Source: Rostratula benghalensis
Lineage: Eukaryota > Chordata > Aves > Charadriiformes > Rostratulidae
NCBI GenBank assembly: GCA_013399305.1
Contig: VXAI01000020.1
Location: 2,794,262 to 2,858,261, forward strand
Reading direction: 5' to 3'
Length of the DNA: 64,000 bases
Shown one piece after another: positions 25,177 to 39,000 of this stretch. The notes under the pieces are model-generated. The model had not been told where the DNA came from. It saw only the letters and a list, made by a program, of their open reading frames with translations, and searched no databases. Position 1 is the stretch's first letter, and each line of letters starts with the position of its first letter. Position numbers and translations under genes: made by a program.

Positions 25177-26726
25177 AGAGGGAAATAGAGAAAAAGAGGA
25201 ATAACAAAAAATTCAAATTTAGAAGGCATCCTAAAACACAGTTCCCTTCTTGTTAAACTTAGCAGCTGAAATAGGTGGAATATGTTGCAATCTATATGCT
25301 CTTTTTGGAGAAGAATTATTGATGCTATTTTGAGGGTACCAAAACCTTCAATCAAATGGAATGTCTTTTTCACAACTACTGTTGGTGTTACTATGACTTT
25401 CATGGTTTCCTTTTGACAAAAGCTGTGCATGAAAATTTGTAGACATCCCAGGTGGAACAGCCACAGTATGACCAAAAAAAAAAAAACAACTCTAATCCTT
25501 CTTGAGAAAGAGTCCAAACTTAAAAGTCTGAATAGGCCCACACATGAAAGATTATAATTGCTTTTAACTAGACAGTGTTATGGCCTCACATCCTCACATC
25601 AAGCAACAGCTAATTACTAAGGGCATGAAAAGGGTGCTCTGGCACTAATATATGTTAATCACATAAAGACTAATGTACACATTCCTAGATAAAAATGATA
25701 CAACAATGAATTAAATTAATTCCCCTTTTGTTGGCTGGTAAGTAAATTTTGTTCTAAGAAATGCTAATATCTATTTATCTGCTAGAACATAATGCTATTT
25801 TACTATTTTATTAGTTATTGCCTTTACTGCATAAAGTCATCCTCCCTTTTAAAATGCCGGATTGTATCAGGTAAGATGTGATGTTGGTAATAAAACCAAT
25901 GAATACAAATAGGGGGCTGAAATTAATCTATTCTAAAAGTGTTACATTTTCACTGCCTGTTTTTGTCATTAATGTTAAGGAAGTAAGAAGTATTGAATGA
26001 GAATGTCATGACCTTTTCCAGTGTGTAGCAAAAGACCACAAAGGCAAAAAACGTTCTTTGATCACCTTGTGGGGGCTGGCAGACTCAGGATGATGATTAA
26101 TAATTACGAGACATTTAAAGGTAATTTTTCAAATACTATCTAATTTAGCATAATCTATAATACATAAGATTAAGAGCTAGTTCAGGCTGATGCTTTCAAT
26201 CCTTGTTCTAAGAGAAAACTTTAAAGAAAATATTTTAGATTAACTAGGTTCAATGCCCTTTGGGTAGAACAAAGACTAATGAGTTTTTAGCAGCTCAGTG
26301 ACCACCCATTGATCCAGGGACTGCTGAACAAAGCAGTCCCCAAAATTACTGTGGTTAGATATGAGGAGTGTGTCATAAGGGTGACTATGAGCACTGACTG
26401 GCCACCAGGACAATGAGTCCCCAGCTAAAAGGTATGGATGTCCACTGGTGGAGCATCTACTATTGGGGAGAGGTGGCTCAGCAGGTGTTTGACCTCTTCC
26501 GAGATATGTCCTTAGAGCAGGACAACTGGCTCTGGTCACCATTTTGAACAGGGTAATGACAGTGTATCTAGCTGCAGACTACACTCTCATTCCTTTCTCA
26601 TTTGTAACAGTAAAGTTCTCCAACACTGTTACAGCATCTCTGATAAGAGTCTAAGACTTTGAAAAGTCATGGCCATGTTGACAGAGACTGGTAAAACAGG
26701 ACTATTATGGTCATGATTAAGTATTT

Positions 26727-27097
26727 CATAGAATCATAGAATGGTTAGAATTGGAAAGGACCTTAAAGATCATCAAGTTCCAACCCCTCTGCCATGGGCA
26801 GGGACACCTCCAACTACAGCAGGTTGCTCAAAGCCCCATCCAGCCTGGCCTTGAACACTTCCAATGATGGGTCATCCACAAATTCCCTGAGCAACCTGTT
26901 CCAGTGTCTCACCACCCTCACAGTAAAAACTTCTTTCTGGTATTCAGTCTAAATCTTCCCCTTGTCCTGTCACTACACTCCCTGACAAAGAGTCCCTCTC
27001 CAGCTCTCCTCTGGCTCCCTTCAGATACTGGAAGGCTGCTGTAAGGTCTCCCCAGAGCCTTCTCCAGGCTGAACAACCCCGGCTCTCTCAGCCTGAA
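26727..27097 (-). mobile_element. CR1 LINE 3' fragment, the best preserved copy here
   Basis: The plus strand starts with tcatagaatcatagaatggt, two octamer tail units in reverse complement, followed by ggaaaggaccttaaagatca and the standard antisense CR1 order to ggctctctcagcctg. Only about 370 bp remain: the 3' untranslated region and the last ORF2 codons. By eye it departs least from the usual CR1 3' consensus of all copies in this window, suggesting it is among the youngest. It is strongly 5'-truncated and inactive. Confidence 0.95.
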
Positions 27098-28479
27098 GAG
27101 AGATTGTTCACCCCTAATAATTGTACCATTAGTAATGCTTAAAGGTAAGATTCATAATGCTTGGGGAATTGACATATAAGAGACCAAAGCTGTAAGGTGT
27201 TGTAAACCTCGGAGGTAAGCAATACTTTGCATTCCACTCAGTGGTGCTTAGCACACTGCAGGATCAGGCCTTACCTTTTCCAAAGACCTGTGCTCAAGGA
27301 GAGTATCCACCCTAGGCCATGGAATGAACCTGTGCCCACCAGCCAAACCTGTTCTAGAAACCAACCCAAAATTAATGCCAGCAAAGCATGAGTAAAATAA
27401 AGCCATACCAAGCCCAGGTGCACACCCACCATTGCTGTTCTGTGCTGGGTGCTGGCACCAGCTCTTGTTGACAACAACATGGAAATACTGCAGCATTTCA
27501 TTAGAGGTCGTCAACATGCTTAAAGGTCCTGAAGGTGTGCAAAATCCAAACCCCTGGAAAGTAAAGGGAGATTACCTCAGTCTAGAAACTAGTAAGGACA
27601 GTTGCTTCCAATCTGAAATTATTCCACTATGTGACAGGGCTCCATCTACTCCATCACAAAAGGATTAGATCTATTTTTTGAATCTAGATCTAGAGCAAAT
27701 GTGCCCTGGCCAAGTTGGAGAATATTTGCCTGCACTTCTCTCTTTTACAACTAAGGAATAAGTATGGAATAATCCCCACTGTGAAGGTAAGCAAGCTAAC
27801 CTCAGATTTAATGATCTGGGGACAGTTCTGTGGGATGGCATGTGCTCTGAAATAAATGCTCATTTATATATTTCTCTTTTATCTTTCCCTCTTGACAACC
27901 AACTTGAAATCATGCTTTGTGAAGAATCCTGGGTGAATGATCCCTTTTTTGAATGGCAAAGATTAATAAATATTTTTTAAATAATGGAAGATGGTGCAAG
28001 AAACAAAGAATTAAACTCCGATTTTTCGAGAAAAGCCTTGTCTATATTAAAAAAAATTACAATTGTTTCTTTCAATAGATAGGAACCTTGTCACTAAGAT
28101 AGGGACAAAAAAATCTCCTATTTAATAACTGCCATTTATAAGGCAGAAAGAATTGATTTACTGTTTTAAAATCATTCTGCCAATCTAGAAGTTGTTGTAA
28201 TATCTAAATCAATGTCTTTCAAATGTCTGTGCAAGCAAAACAAAGCCATGTCAATTGAAAAACCAAACAACTTTTCATATTAATCAGTAGGAACTTGATA
28301 AATCCCACTGATGTAGAAAATTAGCACCTTTGCATGTTTCCTAGATTTTGATTTCATTTTGGACACTTGGTCATGCATTATAAGCACTGCCTGGCTGGCT
28401 GTAACTATTTCAGTTGAGATCCATTATTTCTAGGAGAATTATGTGCCTTGTTAGGGAAATGCCAGCTATTTCCATTGCA

Positions 28480-28830
28480 GCATCTGCGCTGCCGTTGATC
28501 TATTATTAACATTGAGCTCATTAAAAAAATGAAAGAATCTGATTTGTGTCTTTGGGGCGGGGGTTACTGAGGCTTCTGTTGAAACAAATAAGCTGGCTGT
28601 GCTGCTTCCAGTTGACACAGCTGTCAGGGAAGCGTTGGCTGCTGCCGTACCGCATAGGGATTCTCGGCTATGAGGGCCTTGTAGCCATATGTAAACAATA
28701 CCTCGCCGATGACAGGTTTACAACGCTGGAGACAACTTGTGCAGCTGTTAGCCACTGGTTTTTATAGCACAAAACAAATGTTTTTCGATTTGCGGGCATT
28801 TGGCAAAAAGCCTCTGCAGCAGCAGCAGCA
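28480..28830. promoter_or_regulatory. Candidate conserved enhancer-like element
   Basis: From 28621 to 28800 I count 40 C, 47 G and 9 CpG in 180 bp, an observed/expected CpG ratio of about 0.86 at about 48% GC, in a window otherwise poor in CpG. The same segment packs known transcription-factor words: E-boxes CAGCTG (28618-28623 and 28742-28747) and CATATG (28686-28691), the forkhead-type GTAAACA (28691-28697) and the TALE/MEIS-type TGACAG (28710-28715). Established knowledge is only that these words are recognised by those families. Enhancer function and conservation are inference. A promoter or an unrecognised first exon is an alternative. Confidence 0.35.
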
Positions 28831-28832
28831 GC
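28815..28832 (+). repeat. (CAG)n trinucleotide run
   Basis: Five or so CAG/GCA units. One plus frame (28709-29023) would read them as a glutamine run, but that frame shows no other sign of being coding. Confidence 0.85.
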
Positions 28833-31538
28833 CACGGCAAGAAGGGGAGGACAGGCAGCTGATTGCAGCTTTATGCCTACCTGGCAGCAGGCTGTCCCAT
28901 GCCATGCCAAGGAGTGGGCTTTTGGATGCCTTTCCTTCCCTTCCCCTCGCCTCCTCATCTTCCTCTGGGTGGCCCTGGGGAGGAGGCCTTGTGGGCCCTG
29001 TTGACCACATATGTGTGTTTTGAGGTTTAAAAAGCAGAAGAGTTCTCCATGGCAAAGGAGATAAATATGTCCCTGAGATGTTCTAGGAGTGGCTGATTTG
29101 GGTCATGTGTCACCGAGCTGTGCAATAGCCACTCTTAAAAGAAGGGTTTTAAAATGGGGAAGGCAAAAAGGGGTAGCAGAGTGCTAAATTCAGAATTCTT
29201 TTCTTTAAAGTATCTTCCTCTCCCAGGTGAATTCAACTTTCAGGCCATGTATTTTGCTATTTTTTTTTTTGTATGTTTATGACTCAGAAACAAATTAAAA
29301 CAAACTTACAAACTTATTTAAAAGTAATTTTTAGCCTCTGTGAATTATTTTAAAAATAAGATTAAATCTCACCATGTGACTTTAAACAGTTACAGTGCAA
29401 GATAACAATATTCAGAAAGAAACATTCATATAAGCAAAATAATGACATTGTTATATAGCTGGGGGAAATCATAAAAGGAATTATCTTGATTTGAGAAATA
29501 AAGATCTGTAATTGTGCTGTATTTTATACTTAGCAGTATGTCCAGATGACTGGGTAACACATTTGAGAGAATTACTCCATCATATGACTTTTGGAAGAGC
29601 TGTTAGTTATTGCATTCTAAGGCCCTCATCATCTAAGTTTAATTTTTAAGATGTTCATATCCTTGTCAATATTGCTATTTTTTTAGCGAGTGCTGGAAGT
29701 AATGATTGTTTATGACACATCCTACTTAAATAAAGCTCCTTTTCTAACAAGGTCATAGCATAGTTGTCTATAAAAATTGTAGATTCTTGCCACAAAAAGC
29801 AGACACAGCTGGAAAGCCAATTTCAGTTTTGAGTAACCATTTGTACGTGTGATGCACAGTTCCGCAAACAGCTTCCAGCCTATCATAAGCGCTCTGCCTT
29901 TTAGCTCTGGGTGGGGTTTTATAGCCACCATAAACTTCATCCTCTAATAGATAAAAGCCTGCAAGCACAGATGGATGATGAGATTGATGATAGCGCTCTC
30001 CCACAGCTGCCCTCTCTTCCTTCTCCAGTATGTACTGGGAGATGGCACCCGTGCCCACATGAGGCATATGAGAAGTTTGCTCCTGTTTTAACTCCATCTG
30101 CTACACAGGTGGATTGTTTTGGGTATTTTGTGAGCACCAGTCCTGCTGCTGCCTCTTTCACCACATATGACAAGTCACTCCCTCTGCTTTTGAAGGGAAC
30201 GACTTGTCCTGTGTCCTCCAGAGCTTGACCCTAAGGGGACATCCCCAGGTGTTGCAATGGGGCTGGGTGGTATAGAAACATGCCTCAGGCACTCTGCCCT
30301 TTTCTCCTACCCACTGTCACCCTTGTCATGGCCACATGCTAGTAAATACTATGTATACTTAAAAATTCATCTGAGGAGCTGTTCTTGGATCTGTTAGTTT
30401 GGGTTAGAAGAAAATGAAGGACCAGGTTACTTGTTCTTACTCTTTAATGGCCTCTGCTGTGACAATGAGACAGGACCTGTCAAGCCTTCCATTCACTCCA
30501 CTGCATTTCATTCCAGTGATGTCATACTCTCAAAAGATGACTTCATTGCTCGAAACATCTCAAACAGTAATTGCATCTGCTATTTTATTATTTGGCTTGG
30601 AAAAGTTGGGCAAAACTTTCTGTATGGAAAGTCCTTCCGTCTTTTGGTGGTTGCCTGATTGTAAATCCCTTTGTTTAGTTCAGGTATTAAACTTAAATTT
30701 TGAAGTACTGAATATTATTTTTTGTCTCATTCTTGGGAGTTTTTTTGTTAATTTTAATAACTTAGTGTTCTTGAAATATCAGAATGTCAAGTCATCCACT
30801 GATGCAGTCCATAACTCACTTGATACCATTTCTGTGTTTGTAATGAGCAGTTGAAATTCCATGTTAAGAAATGTCACTTAAATAGGTGTTAAATTGGGCA
30901 TTAAAAGAAATCAGGGTGCTGTACGGGGGTCAGAATACTGGCAGCTGAATGGTATAATTCTTGCAGTGTAAGTGATTGATGATGAACAGAAACAACTGAA
31001 AAAAAAACCAATGGCAGAGCAAAAACATAAGGCAGAAACTACCAACATTAATGTCTGTCTGAAAGCAGAAGTGGAAAGTGTGTGCCTAAATATATAGATA
31101 TTTCTTAGATAGTGCTTTTACTTTCTTAGGTGCTTTTACTTTCCCTCTGCCTGTATGTTGGCATTATGCATACTCTTCAGGAGTATTATTTGCATCTTTG
31201 CAACCTTCTCAGATAATCATTCCCTACCGTACAGAAGGATTCAGTATCTTTGTTCAATGGGGGGAGGAGAGAAGGGACGAAACCCAACACTTTTTTCATT
31301 GAAAGGTGAAAATTCAACAGTGTCAGCAAAACTTGCTAAATAGCTTGGAAAGAAAATAGAGCAATGTAATTACTCAGACAGTTGTACACCATTTTGGTGA
31401 TTCACCTGTAACTGGACTACAGTTGAAACTACCCAGGAGTTGCAGGGGAACACAGCACATGATATCTGCCAACCTGGAGCAGGCACTGCTGTAGCTGTCA
31501 GCATGAACTCCATAATCATATACCTCCATACACTCTGT

Positions 31539-31571
31539 ATCAGTATTACATCAGTATTACCTCAGTGTTAC
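31539..31571 (+). repeat. 11-bp tandem repeat, three units
   Basis: Two perfect atcagtattac units are followed by a third, ctcagtgttac, with two changes. This is a small tandem duplication of no evident function. Confidence 0.9.
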
Positions 31572-32551
31572 TGTCTTCCTCCCAGCTGTGGTTCAGACAT
31601 TTCTCCAAACATTGGGTTGTGGAAGTTAGTGTGTGCTTGAGAAACCAGTTGTCCCTTGGTCCAGCAGAATCCCAAAAGGACTTCCTGACATGGAAGGATT
31701 GCTCTGAGGAAAATCTTTGCTGTTTTAGCAACATTTAAACTAAATGCAAGACAAATTGGATGACAAAGGAGCAGAAATGGAAGGACCACAAGACACATGG
31801 CCCTAGACAGCTCTGGGAGATGATGGGTGTCCTAAGCACAAGAGGAATATTTGTGCTCCCTGTCTCCAGGATGGACGGTTTAGATAGGGAAATGAGCACT
31901 GCATGTTTAAAAATTCCAGGAATTGGGGGACAGAATGGCACGTGAAGTTTCCTCTCACAACATCCCTCCATCTGAGGAGTTGTAACAAAGCACAAAAATC
32001 ACAAAGCCCATCTTCTGAAAGAGGAAAAGAGGTTCCTGAACTTCCAGAAATCAAAGTTATCAGGAGTTGTCTATCTTGTGTATAACAGGAATATGATTTT
32101 AATGACAAGGCCAACTAAACTACCTCCTCCAAAATACAATGAAAATCTATGAAGTTTGCTGGAGATGATAAACAGTTTAGTAAAAAGCAGCCCAAACTCA
32201 TCAATAGTCAGTGAGTGCTTAATGTTATTTTTCTAACAATTTCCATCGTTTGGCACTGGCTTTATGCTAGGGAATAGAACCATTTCTGCAGTTGCAGATC
32301 ACTGTTCCACCTCACCAGCAACTGGCTGCTTCATGTACCAAACTGACAGAGGCATTTCGCCTCCCCTCAGCATGAAAGCCTGTTTTTGTATGCCTAAGGA
32401 AATGGGAGGATATGAAGCCATAACTCTCAAGCCAGTCTATCTAACTTACAAATATGGTCCCCATCATATATCATAGCAGAAGCTTTTATGCAATCATCAT
32501 AAGAAACTACATATAATTAGTATTATCTTTCTGTTCTTATATATCAAACCC

Positions 32552-32583
32552 TGTTGTTTTTTGTTTTGTTTTGTTTTGTTTTT
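32552..32583 (+). repeat. (TTTTG)n microsatellite
   Basis: Several GTTTT units in a row, ending in TTTTTAA. Confidence 0.85.
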
Positions 32584-33070
32584 AATTTCTCCCCCAGCAA
32601 GGAATGTTTTTCAAATATTCTTGGTGCCTTTACCCAGAATAAAGGCCATTTTGGGTCTATTAAAATCCAGAAAATTGCTATTTCCCATGGAAGCACTGTA
32701 TTGCCTATCACATAAGTGCTGTCAATATAGTCATGCTATTGCTATGCTCTTAAAGTATAAAAAACTCTTTTAATAGGGGAACAAACAGCTTGAAATTAAT
32801 AAAAACTGAGAATTTCAAAGTATTAGGAGTGCACTAGTAATCTGCCAGTTTTCTCAAAGAACTTTGTTAGGTGAAGTTTATGAAATAAGCAGTGCTGATA
32901 AGCAGCTTTTCACCGTGGTCTGGATTGCAATTGGCAATTCTGAAAACGCAATATTATTTTTTTCCTTTTCGTGATTCCTTTTAATCAACATGTCTCATTC
33001 CACTTCATGGCTGGCTCTTTGGCTTCCAGAATCTAAATTTTTATTCAAATATGGTAAAAGTAACATGACC

Positions 33071-33091
33071 TCACACACACATGCACACATA
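33071..33091 (+). repeat. Imperfect (CA)n microsatellite
   Basis: An interrupted CA repeat inside a segment that otherwise looks like unique, possibly conserved, sequence. Confidence 0.75.
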
Positions 33092-36000
33092 CGTAGCTAT
33101 CCCCTGAAGAAAACCAAGGATTTTAAATTAATTCATTCTCTTCTTGGGAATGAACTTGTTTGCTGACCGAAACATGAGGGTACAAATAAATTCTGAATAT
33201 TTAACATAATTACTTGCCAGTGCGTTGGTTAAAACAGAGCATTTTAAATATCATAATTTTATAAGTTTAAATAGCTGATTTTTATCTTGTTTTGCATAAG
33301 CTTTTTTTCCAAAGGAAATATTGATTCCTTTTGCTGCTGCACATTGTGATCTACTCACATTTATTTAAGTAAGCTATACACAGCAGGCCTCAGACCTTCA
33401 TCGAGTGTAAGAGGAAGGCTTATCCATTAACATCTGACCGCACTTACAGCACAAGGGCAGTAGAGGATCTCTAGGAGTTCCTTTGGTCCCTATACCTGGA
33501 TGTGCACCCACCTGGTGGTAGCATCCCTAGGAAACAGAGCAGCTTGGGCAAGGCTTCAGCCTGACAGAACAGTTCATCTGCCTCTCAGGTTGCTCCTGGG
33601 AAATCACTAGGAAAGAGAGTGATGAGGAACAAATGGGCTGTGAGCCAGAGGAGCTGTCTTGGCAGACTGCACAAACCCTGCGGATCTCGAGTCGAACCCT
33701 CCTGATTCAAACAATGAAACAACAATTGGTAATTATTCCTATTCTCTGTCTCCAGTATCATATTATAAACAGTGAAACCACTTCATTGCTTATTTACCAG
33801 GTGCTACTTACTTTCTTATGATTTGGACCACGCTGCATGTGGACAGCAACCAGAGCTCAATTAGCATTCACAGAACGAAAGAAAAACCTACCTGAAATGT
33901 ACTGAGAACATTTACTGAATGTGGGAAAATAGCCTCACATTTAAACTACCTGATTTTTTAAAGGGGAACAATATCTACTAGTGAACTGAACAGCTGAACA
34001 GCAGTAGTTCTTTCTGGTCACAATTTCACTAAGCTTTCAGAAGTCATGGTAGATCTCCTCCTTTTCCCCCTTTTCCCTTCTTTTTTTTTTTAGAAGTCTG
34101 AGGAGGAATATCAGCCTCTCTGGTTTTTCAACTCCCAGATGGTTTCTCAGGTTTCACTTAACTAGTCAAATAACGGAACTAAGGAAATGCAGTGAAATAA
34201 AAATCATCCTCTCTGTCCTGCAAAAGGCTAGTGCTGTCAAAAGCTGGTTTAGCACTTCAGCACACTGTGGTTCCAGGTTCTTAGCTGTACGAGCCATGTG
34301 TATAATGTTTGGGCTGGTTTTGACAGCAAGCTGAGGTTTCTGCAGGGTTTTATTTCCTGTAGATATTATCAGTTGAAACATTGTCACTGCTTGCCATATT
34401 TTCACAGTTCATCGTATGAAGCCCTGCTTTTAACACAGTCAAAGCTAAACTTTCAAAAATGTGAATTTTCTTTCACATTGGTTCCTTTCTTTTCTAAATC
34501 TGCCCGTCAAACAGTCGACACTTGTTTAACAAAAAAGGCTAGCCTCCAAAATGGAGCTGCGGGGGGGAGTAATGCTGAGGCACACAAACAAGCTTCAGGC
34601 AGGCAGTTTGCATCTGAAAGAAGGACGAGCTACATCTGTGGGTTACTCTCCCACAGCTAATTAATGCCTCTACAAGCAGGGCTAAGTAACTTGTGTGCAA
34701 CTCCATGACAAAGTGTCTATGCGATGCTGGGCAGCCGCTAGAAAATCTGTATGATCTCTTACCACATTTTGCAGATTTAGTGGCTTTTGTCTCTGCTCGC
34801 TGCAGAAATGGAGTAAATATGCCCTGAGTCTACTGCCAAGCATCTGTATAGACTTAAACATCTGTAGAGAAGGAACTTAAATGGATTGTGTAATATAATG
34901 AACAGCAGGCTACATAATTACCATTTATTTACTCGTAACAAATCAGTTACTACAAAGAATTGTGCTTTCTACACTGAAAAGATGCTGCACCCCTTAAATT
35001 GGACACTGCACTTGTATTAATTCTGTCAATGAGCAGTATAATTTCAAAGTGGACAGGGTGAGTATAAGGACACAGAAAATAGATTTTTTTCTTTTGAAGA
35101 GTTGGCATTAGTACACCAAGTCTTTGCAGTAATTCCAAAGAGTTATTGATTTTGGAGCCAAAAAGAACCATTGCATTCATCTGGCTTGACCTCTCATACA
35201 ACAGAGGGGTTTGCACAACAAATTCTCCAATAAACCCAGTAGCTTTTCCACTTTGTTTTAAAAAGACCTTAAAAAAAGTATGCTAAAATAATGAAGGAAC
35301 TACATCTGCAAGTTCCACTCATGATGTAAAATAGATGTGAATAGAGTGAATTTAGTACTTCTGGCCCAGATTTATCTGAGTCCCACATTTGGAGTCTGCC
35401 ATATTTTCACACAACTTATAACCTTTATTCTGTCAGTCAGAAAAATCCTCTCCCTTTCCAGCAGTACTGGAGTAAAGAAGAAACACCTCATTTAAGACTC
35501 GTTTATTCTCAGCCAGTATGTGTGAGTGCTGCCAGATGGAGTGTGCAGAATTTAACGTCCACACCAAGGCTCTGGAGTGATATATCTGTGATCTAGATTG
35601 ATCCAACAATCCACATTTCTGTTTGAAAAAAAAAAGAGAACAAAAGAGAGCTAGAAAATGGGACTAATGCACTGTAACGCTGCCACTCACCTGAGTGCGC
35701 AGAGAACAAGAAATAGCTCTAAGAAATAAAATGTCTTGTATGCAACTCTGCTCAGCACTGCCCTGCAGAGGCTGTGGGGTGCAGTGTGAGAATATTAAGG
35801 CTTTCTTGGTCCATTTTCCTGGGGGAAATTCACCAAATAAATTATCCGATTCAGATGGGTACAAATGTTTCTATGCCTGGTTGTTGGACACTTTTTGCAC
35901 CTTTCTGCCTCTGTTCAGACTGGGCCTTCCCACTCTGTCCCTGCTTTTGCCGTTCAATTTAGGAAGATGACCTGGAGATATTTTGTGTCAAGGTGTGTCT

Positions 36001-39000
36001 GCCCTGCTTTCATTCAGCTGTGGTTTTTGCTGTTCGGTTGGTTTTTGATTGGTTAGGGTGGGGTTTGTTTGGTTTTGTTTGTGTCTTTTTAAATTGAGGA
36101 ACTGTAAAGCTTTATGAAGCAAAATAAACCAATGAAACATTATTCACAGGCTCTTTTACCCATCTGCTCAGCTCAGAAATTATCTTATTTCTCCATGAAA
36201 TCTAAAGTTTGGAGTGACTGAATTGGGCAGGAGGGGGTTATCCAATAGGATGGGATGCTGCTGTAACCTACCTTACCAGGTGGTGGTGGGAGCACTGCAC
36301 CACCTGGGATGTGCCTAAGCTTTCCTACTGCTAAAGAAAACCAAAAAGACAACATGTTGTCAGAAGTGTTTTCACTTATTCCTTTGATATGAATACCCAA
36401 TGATGTACAAACAAACTGTTAGAAACACCAACAATACAAAAAAATAACCTTCCAGCAAAGCTATGAAGGTGCTTTTAGGACTAATGCTGAAAAATGTACT
36501 TCCTCACTCATTACAGAAGATTGTGTACATTGTAACGCTGTAAAATAACTTAGAGTCAAAGGACATTTAAAAATCATTAAAAGAATTATCAGAAGAGATA
36601 ACTCTGTGTTTACGTCCTATCTTTCAAGTAAAGTGGCTGTTGTCAACTGAACTCATGTCAAGGCAAGCAATTTTTTTTCAAGGTATACATGTACCTCAAG
36701 AGAGTATTTACAGCACTGGAAACTACAAGATAGTATTTCAGTGCCCTATGATATTTGATTCCTCTGATCCTTTGATCTGTCTTGTATCTACTGCAGAAGA
36801 GATGCCAAGTTATTTAAAGCATGAGACCTTAGGTACATCTGTAAAATCTGAGTGTGTGCACCTGTCATACATAAAATGGATCTTTTTGGGTTCCAGTTGG
36901 CATTTGAACATGAAAAATGGGCATCTTTGCATTCTGAGCAGTTTATAAACCCAGTTGTAGTTATCAATTTTGTGTGCACATAGGCTCTTTAAGTACTAAA
37001 TGAGACATGCTATTCAATAGGGATAAGCAGTAAAATATCTATACTTCTGAGCAAACCCAATAAATAATGTGTCTTGTGTTCAGAACAAGCCAGTAAAATA
37101 TTTAATTCCTGAAATATAATTTGGTATTCAGCTACAATGTTTTTATAATGAACTGCATGTGTCTTAAAAATAATTTTACTAAATCATAATTTAATTCCTG
37201 CATCATAAGCAGGACTACTAAAGTTTCCATATGTTACCTGACATATACTGGATTTCAAGATCCTATTATTTTCCTGATCCCGAGATGATATGGCTGTTAT
37301 ATTCTCTTCTGTTAAAACTACAGAAACTTATATTTTTAGGGCTGGAAATGGCTGGTTCACTTTCTCCTAGCAGTTAGGGTGGTGGTTCCTTACATGTGCA
37401 TTTGTATTAAACCAGTAAAGTGAATGGTCACATCACCACAAGGCCTACACCTTCTCAGTCACTAGTCCCAGATGTCAAATGTCATATTTTAAAATGTACT
37501 CGAAGGTGAGAGAGGATGGTTATTAATGCTACTGAGCAGCTAATGCACTGTCATTCTCCACTGATGAGAGAAAACTTCTGTCATTAGCAATTAGATTAGA
37601 AAAATGCAACTCAGTTCTTAAATTCCAACTTTCTTCTTCTGTCCTTGTCAGAAAACAAGGGATGGATAAGAAGGACCTACTGCAATTCTTGTGATACCAT
37701 GGTTTTGAAAATCTTAGCCATTGAAAACGATCAAGCAAATTGAAAAGCCTTCTTTATATTATTTTTTGTGCCATTTTAACTAGAATATCAGCAATTTCAG
37801 TGACAACCGTCCTGTAACATCTGACACCAATTGCACCAGATATATTCTGTTGATTTTGGTCCCCTAAGTACAAGTTGGTTCCTTGTCAATGTTTCAGCCC
37901 AATACCAACATGGCAACAGATTGTGGTAAAAGTATAATGATTTCCTTATTAAAAATCTTACAAAAAAAATTGTGATAGCTGAATCTTTCTGGTTTGGTGA
38001 AGTAAGAGGATAGATAATGATACAATTAATATTCTCTGGTGTACATAATTTTTGGTAAGACACTCTGCCACCTAAAAGGAAGATAATTTACAGTAATCAG
38101 TTCTGCAAACTTTCTTCTTATCATTGCTCTAGCTCTGTAGTAGCAGATGAAGAAACAGTAATGGCAGTAAAGATGCAGCAGTTTAGCAGATGTGCACCTA
38201 CCTTGCAGGATGGGAGTGTATTGCACACTAGAAAATAGGCTGCATTTTCATCTGTATACTTTTATTAGCCCTTTTATAAGTCAAAATTTCTTTTCGTCTA
38301 TTATACTGCGTGTTACAGACGCACACACACTCACAAATAATGCCTATTTGCTGTATGAAGAAGTAGTTAGATTAAATATAGCAACCACAGACATCCTGTT
38401 TAACTACCACCTTAGCCAGAGGAATGTGTTTCACCAGTCCCATGCATGCATTGGGCCAGGGACAAGATGACAAAAGGTTACCAGCAGCAGAGAGTGTGCA
38501 GAAGTACAGAAGAGAGATAGACCAAGTAAATTTCTTACCAGTGTATTGGCACAGCTTCGGTGTTTAAATATAGAGCTGTATTTTATGTTTTATTGAAATG
38601 TTCCCTGATGTTAACAGTTACTGTTTTATCAAATCCTGTAGCCCTGAGAGCTCCTGATGATGTCAATGAGAGTATTGTGTAGACAGGGATTTCTGGACTT
38701 AGCTCATAATAGAAAAGACGATTGATGCAAGTATGAATACAGATGCATTGATCTGTTGCTGATAGTGTCCAAAACCAGTTTGACATGGGTCCAGTTGGCA
38801 GAGGCCAACATGAGGATACAAAAATATGGGCATTTATCTCCTGGGACTTTCAAGCCTGCTACTTGAACCAACAGACTGTATAACATCCTAATGTACTTGG
38901 CCAGTGCAGCAGCCAGCAAGATTACCATTCATAGACTTTGAAATGAAACACCCTTCACCCTGTTTATGCTTCATGCATGATTAAGTGCAAAGAAAGCAAG

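Larger units (their letters stand above)
13991..26726. other. Long unique AT-rich non-coding stretch
   Basis: No gene, RNA gene or nameable transposon is seen over about 12.7 kb. The longest frames are 19280-19669 plus (129 codons), 20248-20631 minus (127 codons, overlapped by plus frames) and 25080-25541 minus (153 codons, spanning homopolymers). None has a domain or paralogue I recognise. Simple repeats and the palindrome inside are listed separately. The part 25540-26270 is a weak candidate for conserved non-coding DNA. Confidence 0.5.

Noticed and set aside
25080..25541. 153-codon minus-strand frame
   Set aside because: It crosses T/G and A homopolymers, has no recognisable domain, and is of a length expected by chance in AT-rich DNA of this size.
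30414..30854. 146-codon plus-strand frame
   Set aside because: It has no domain, no promoter or splice context, and an overlapping second frame. It is probably chance.
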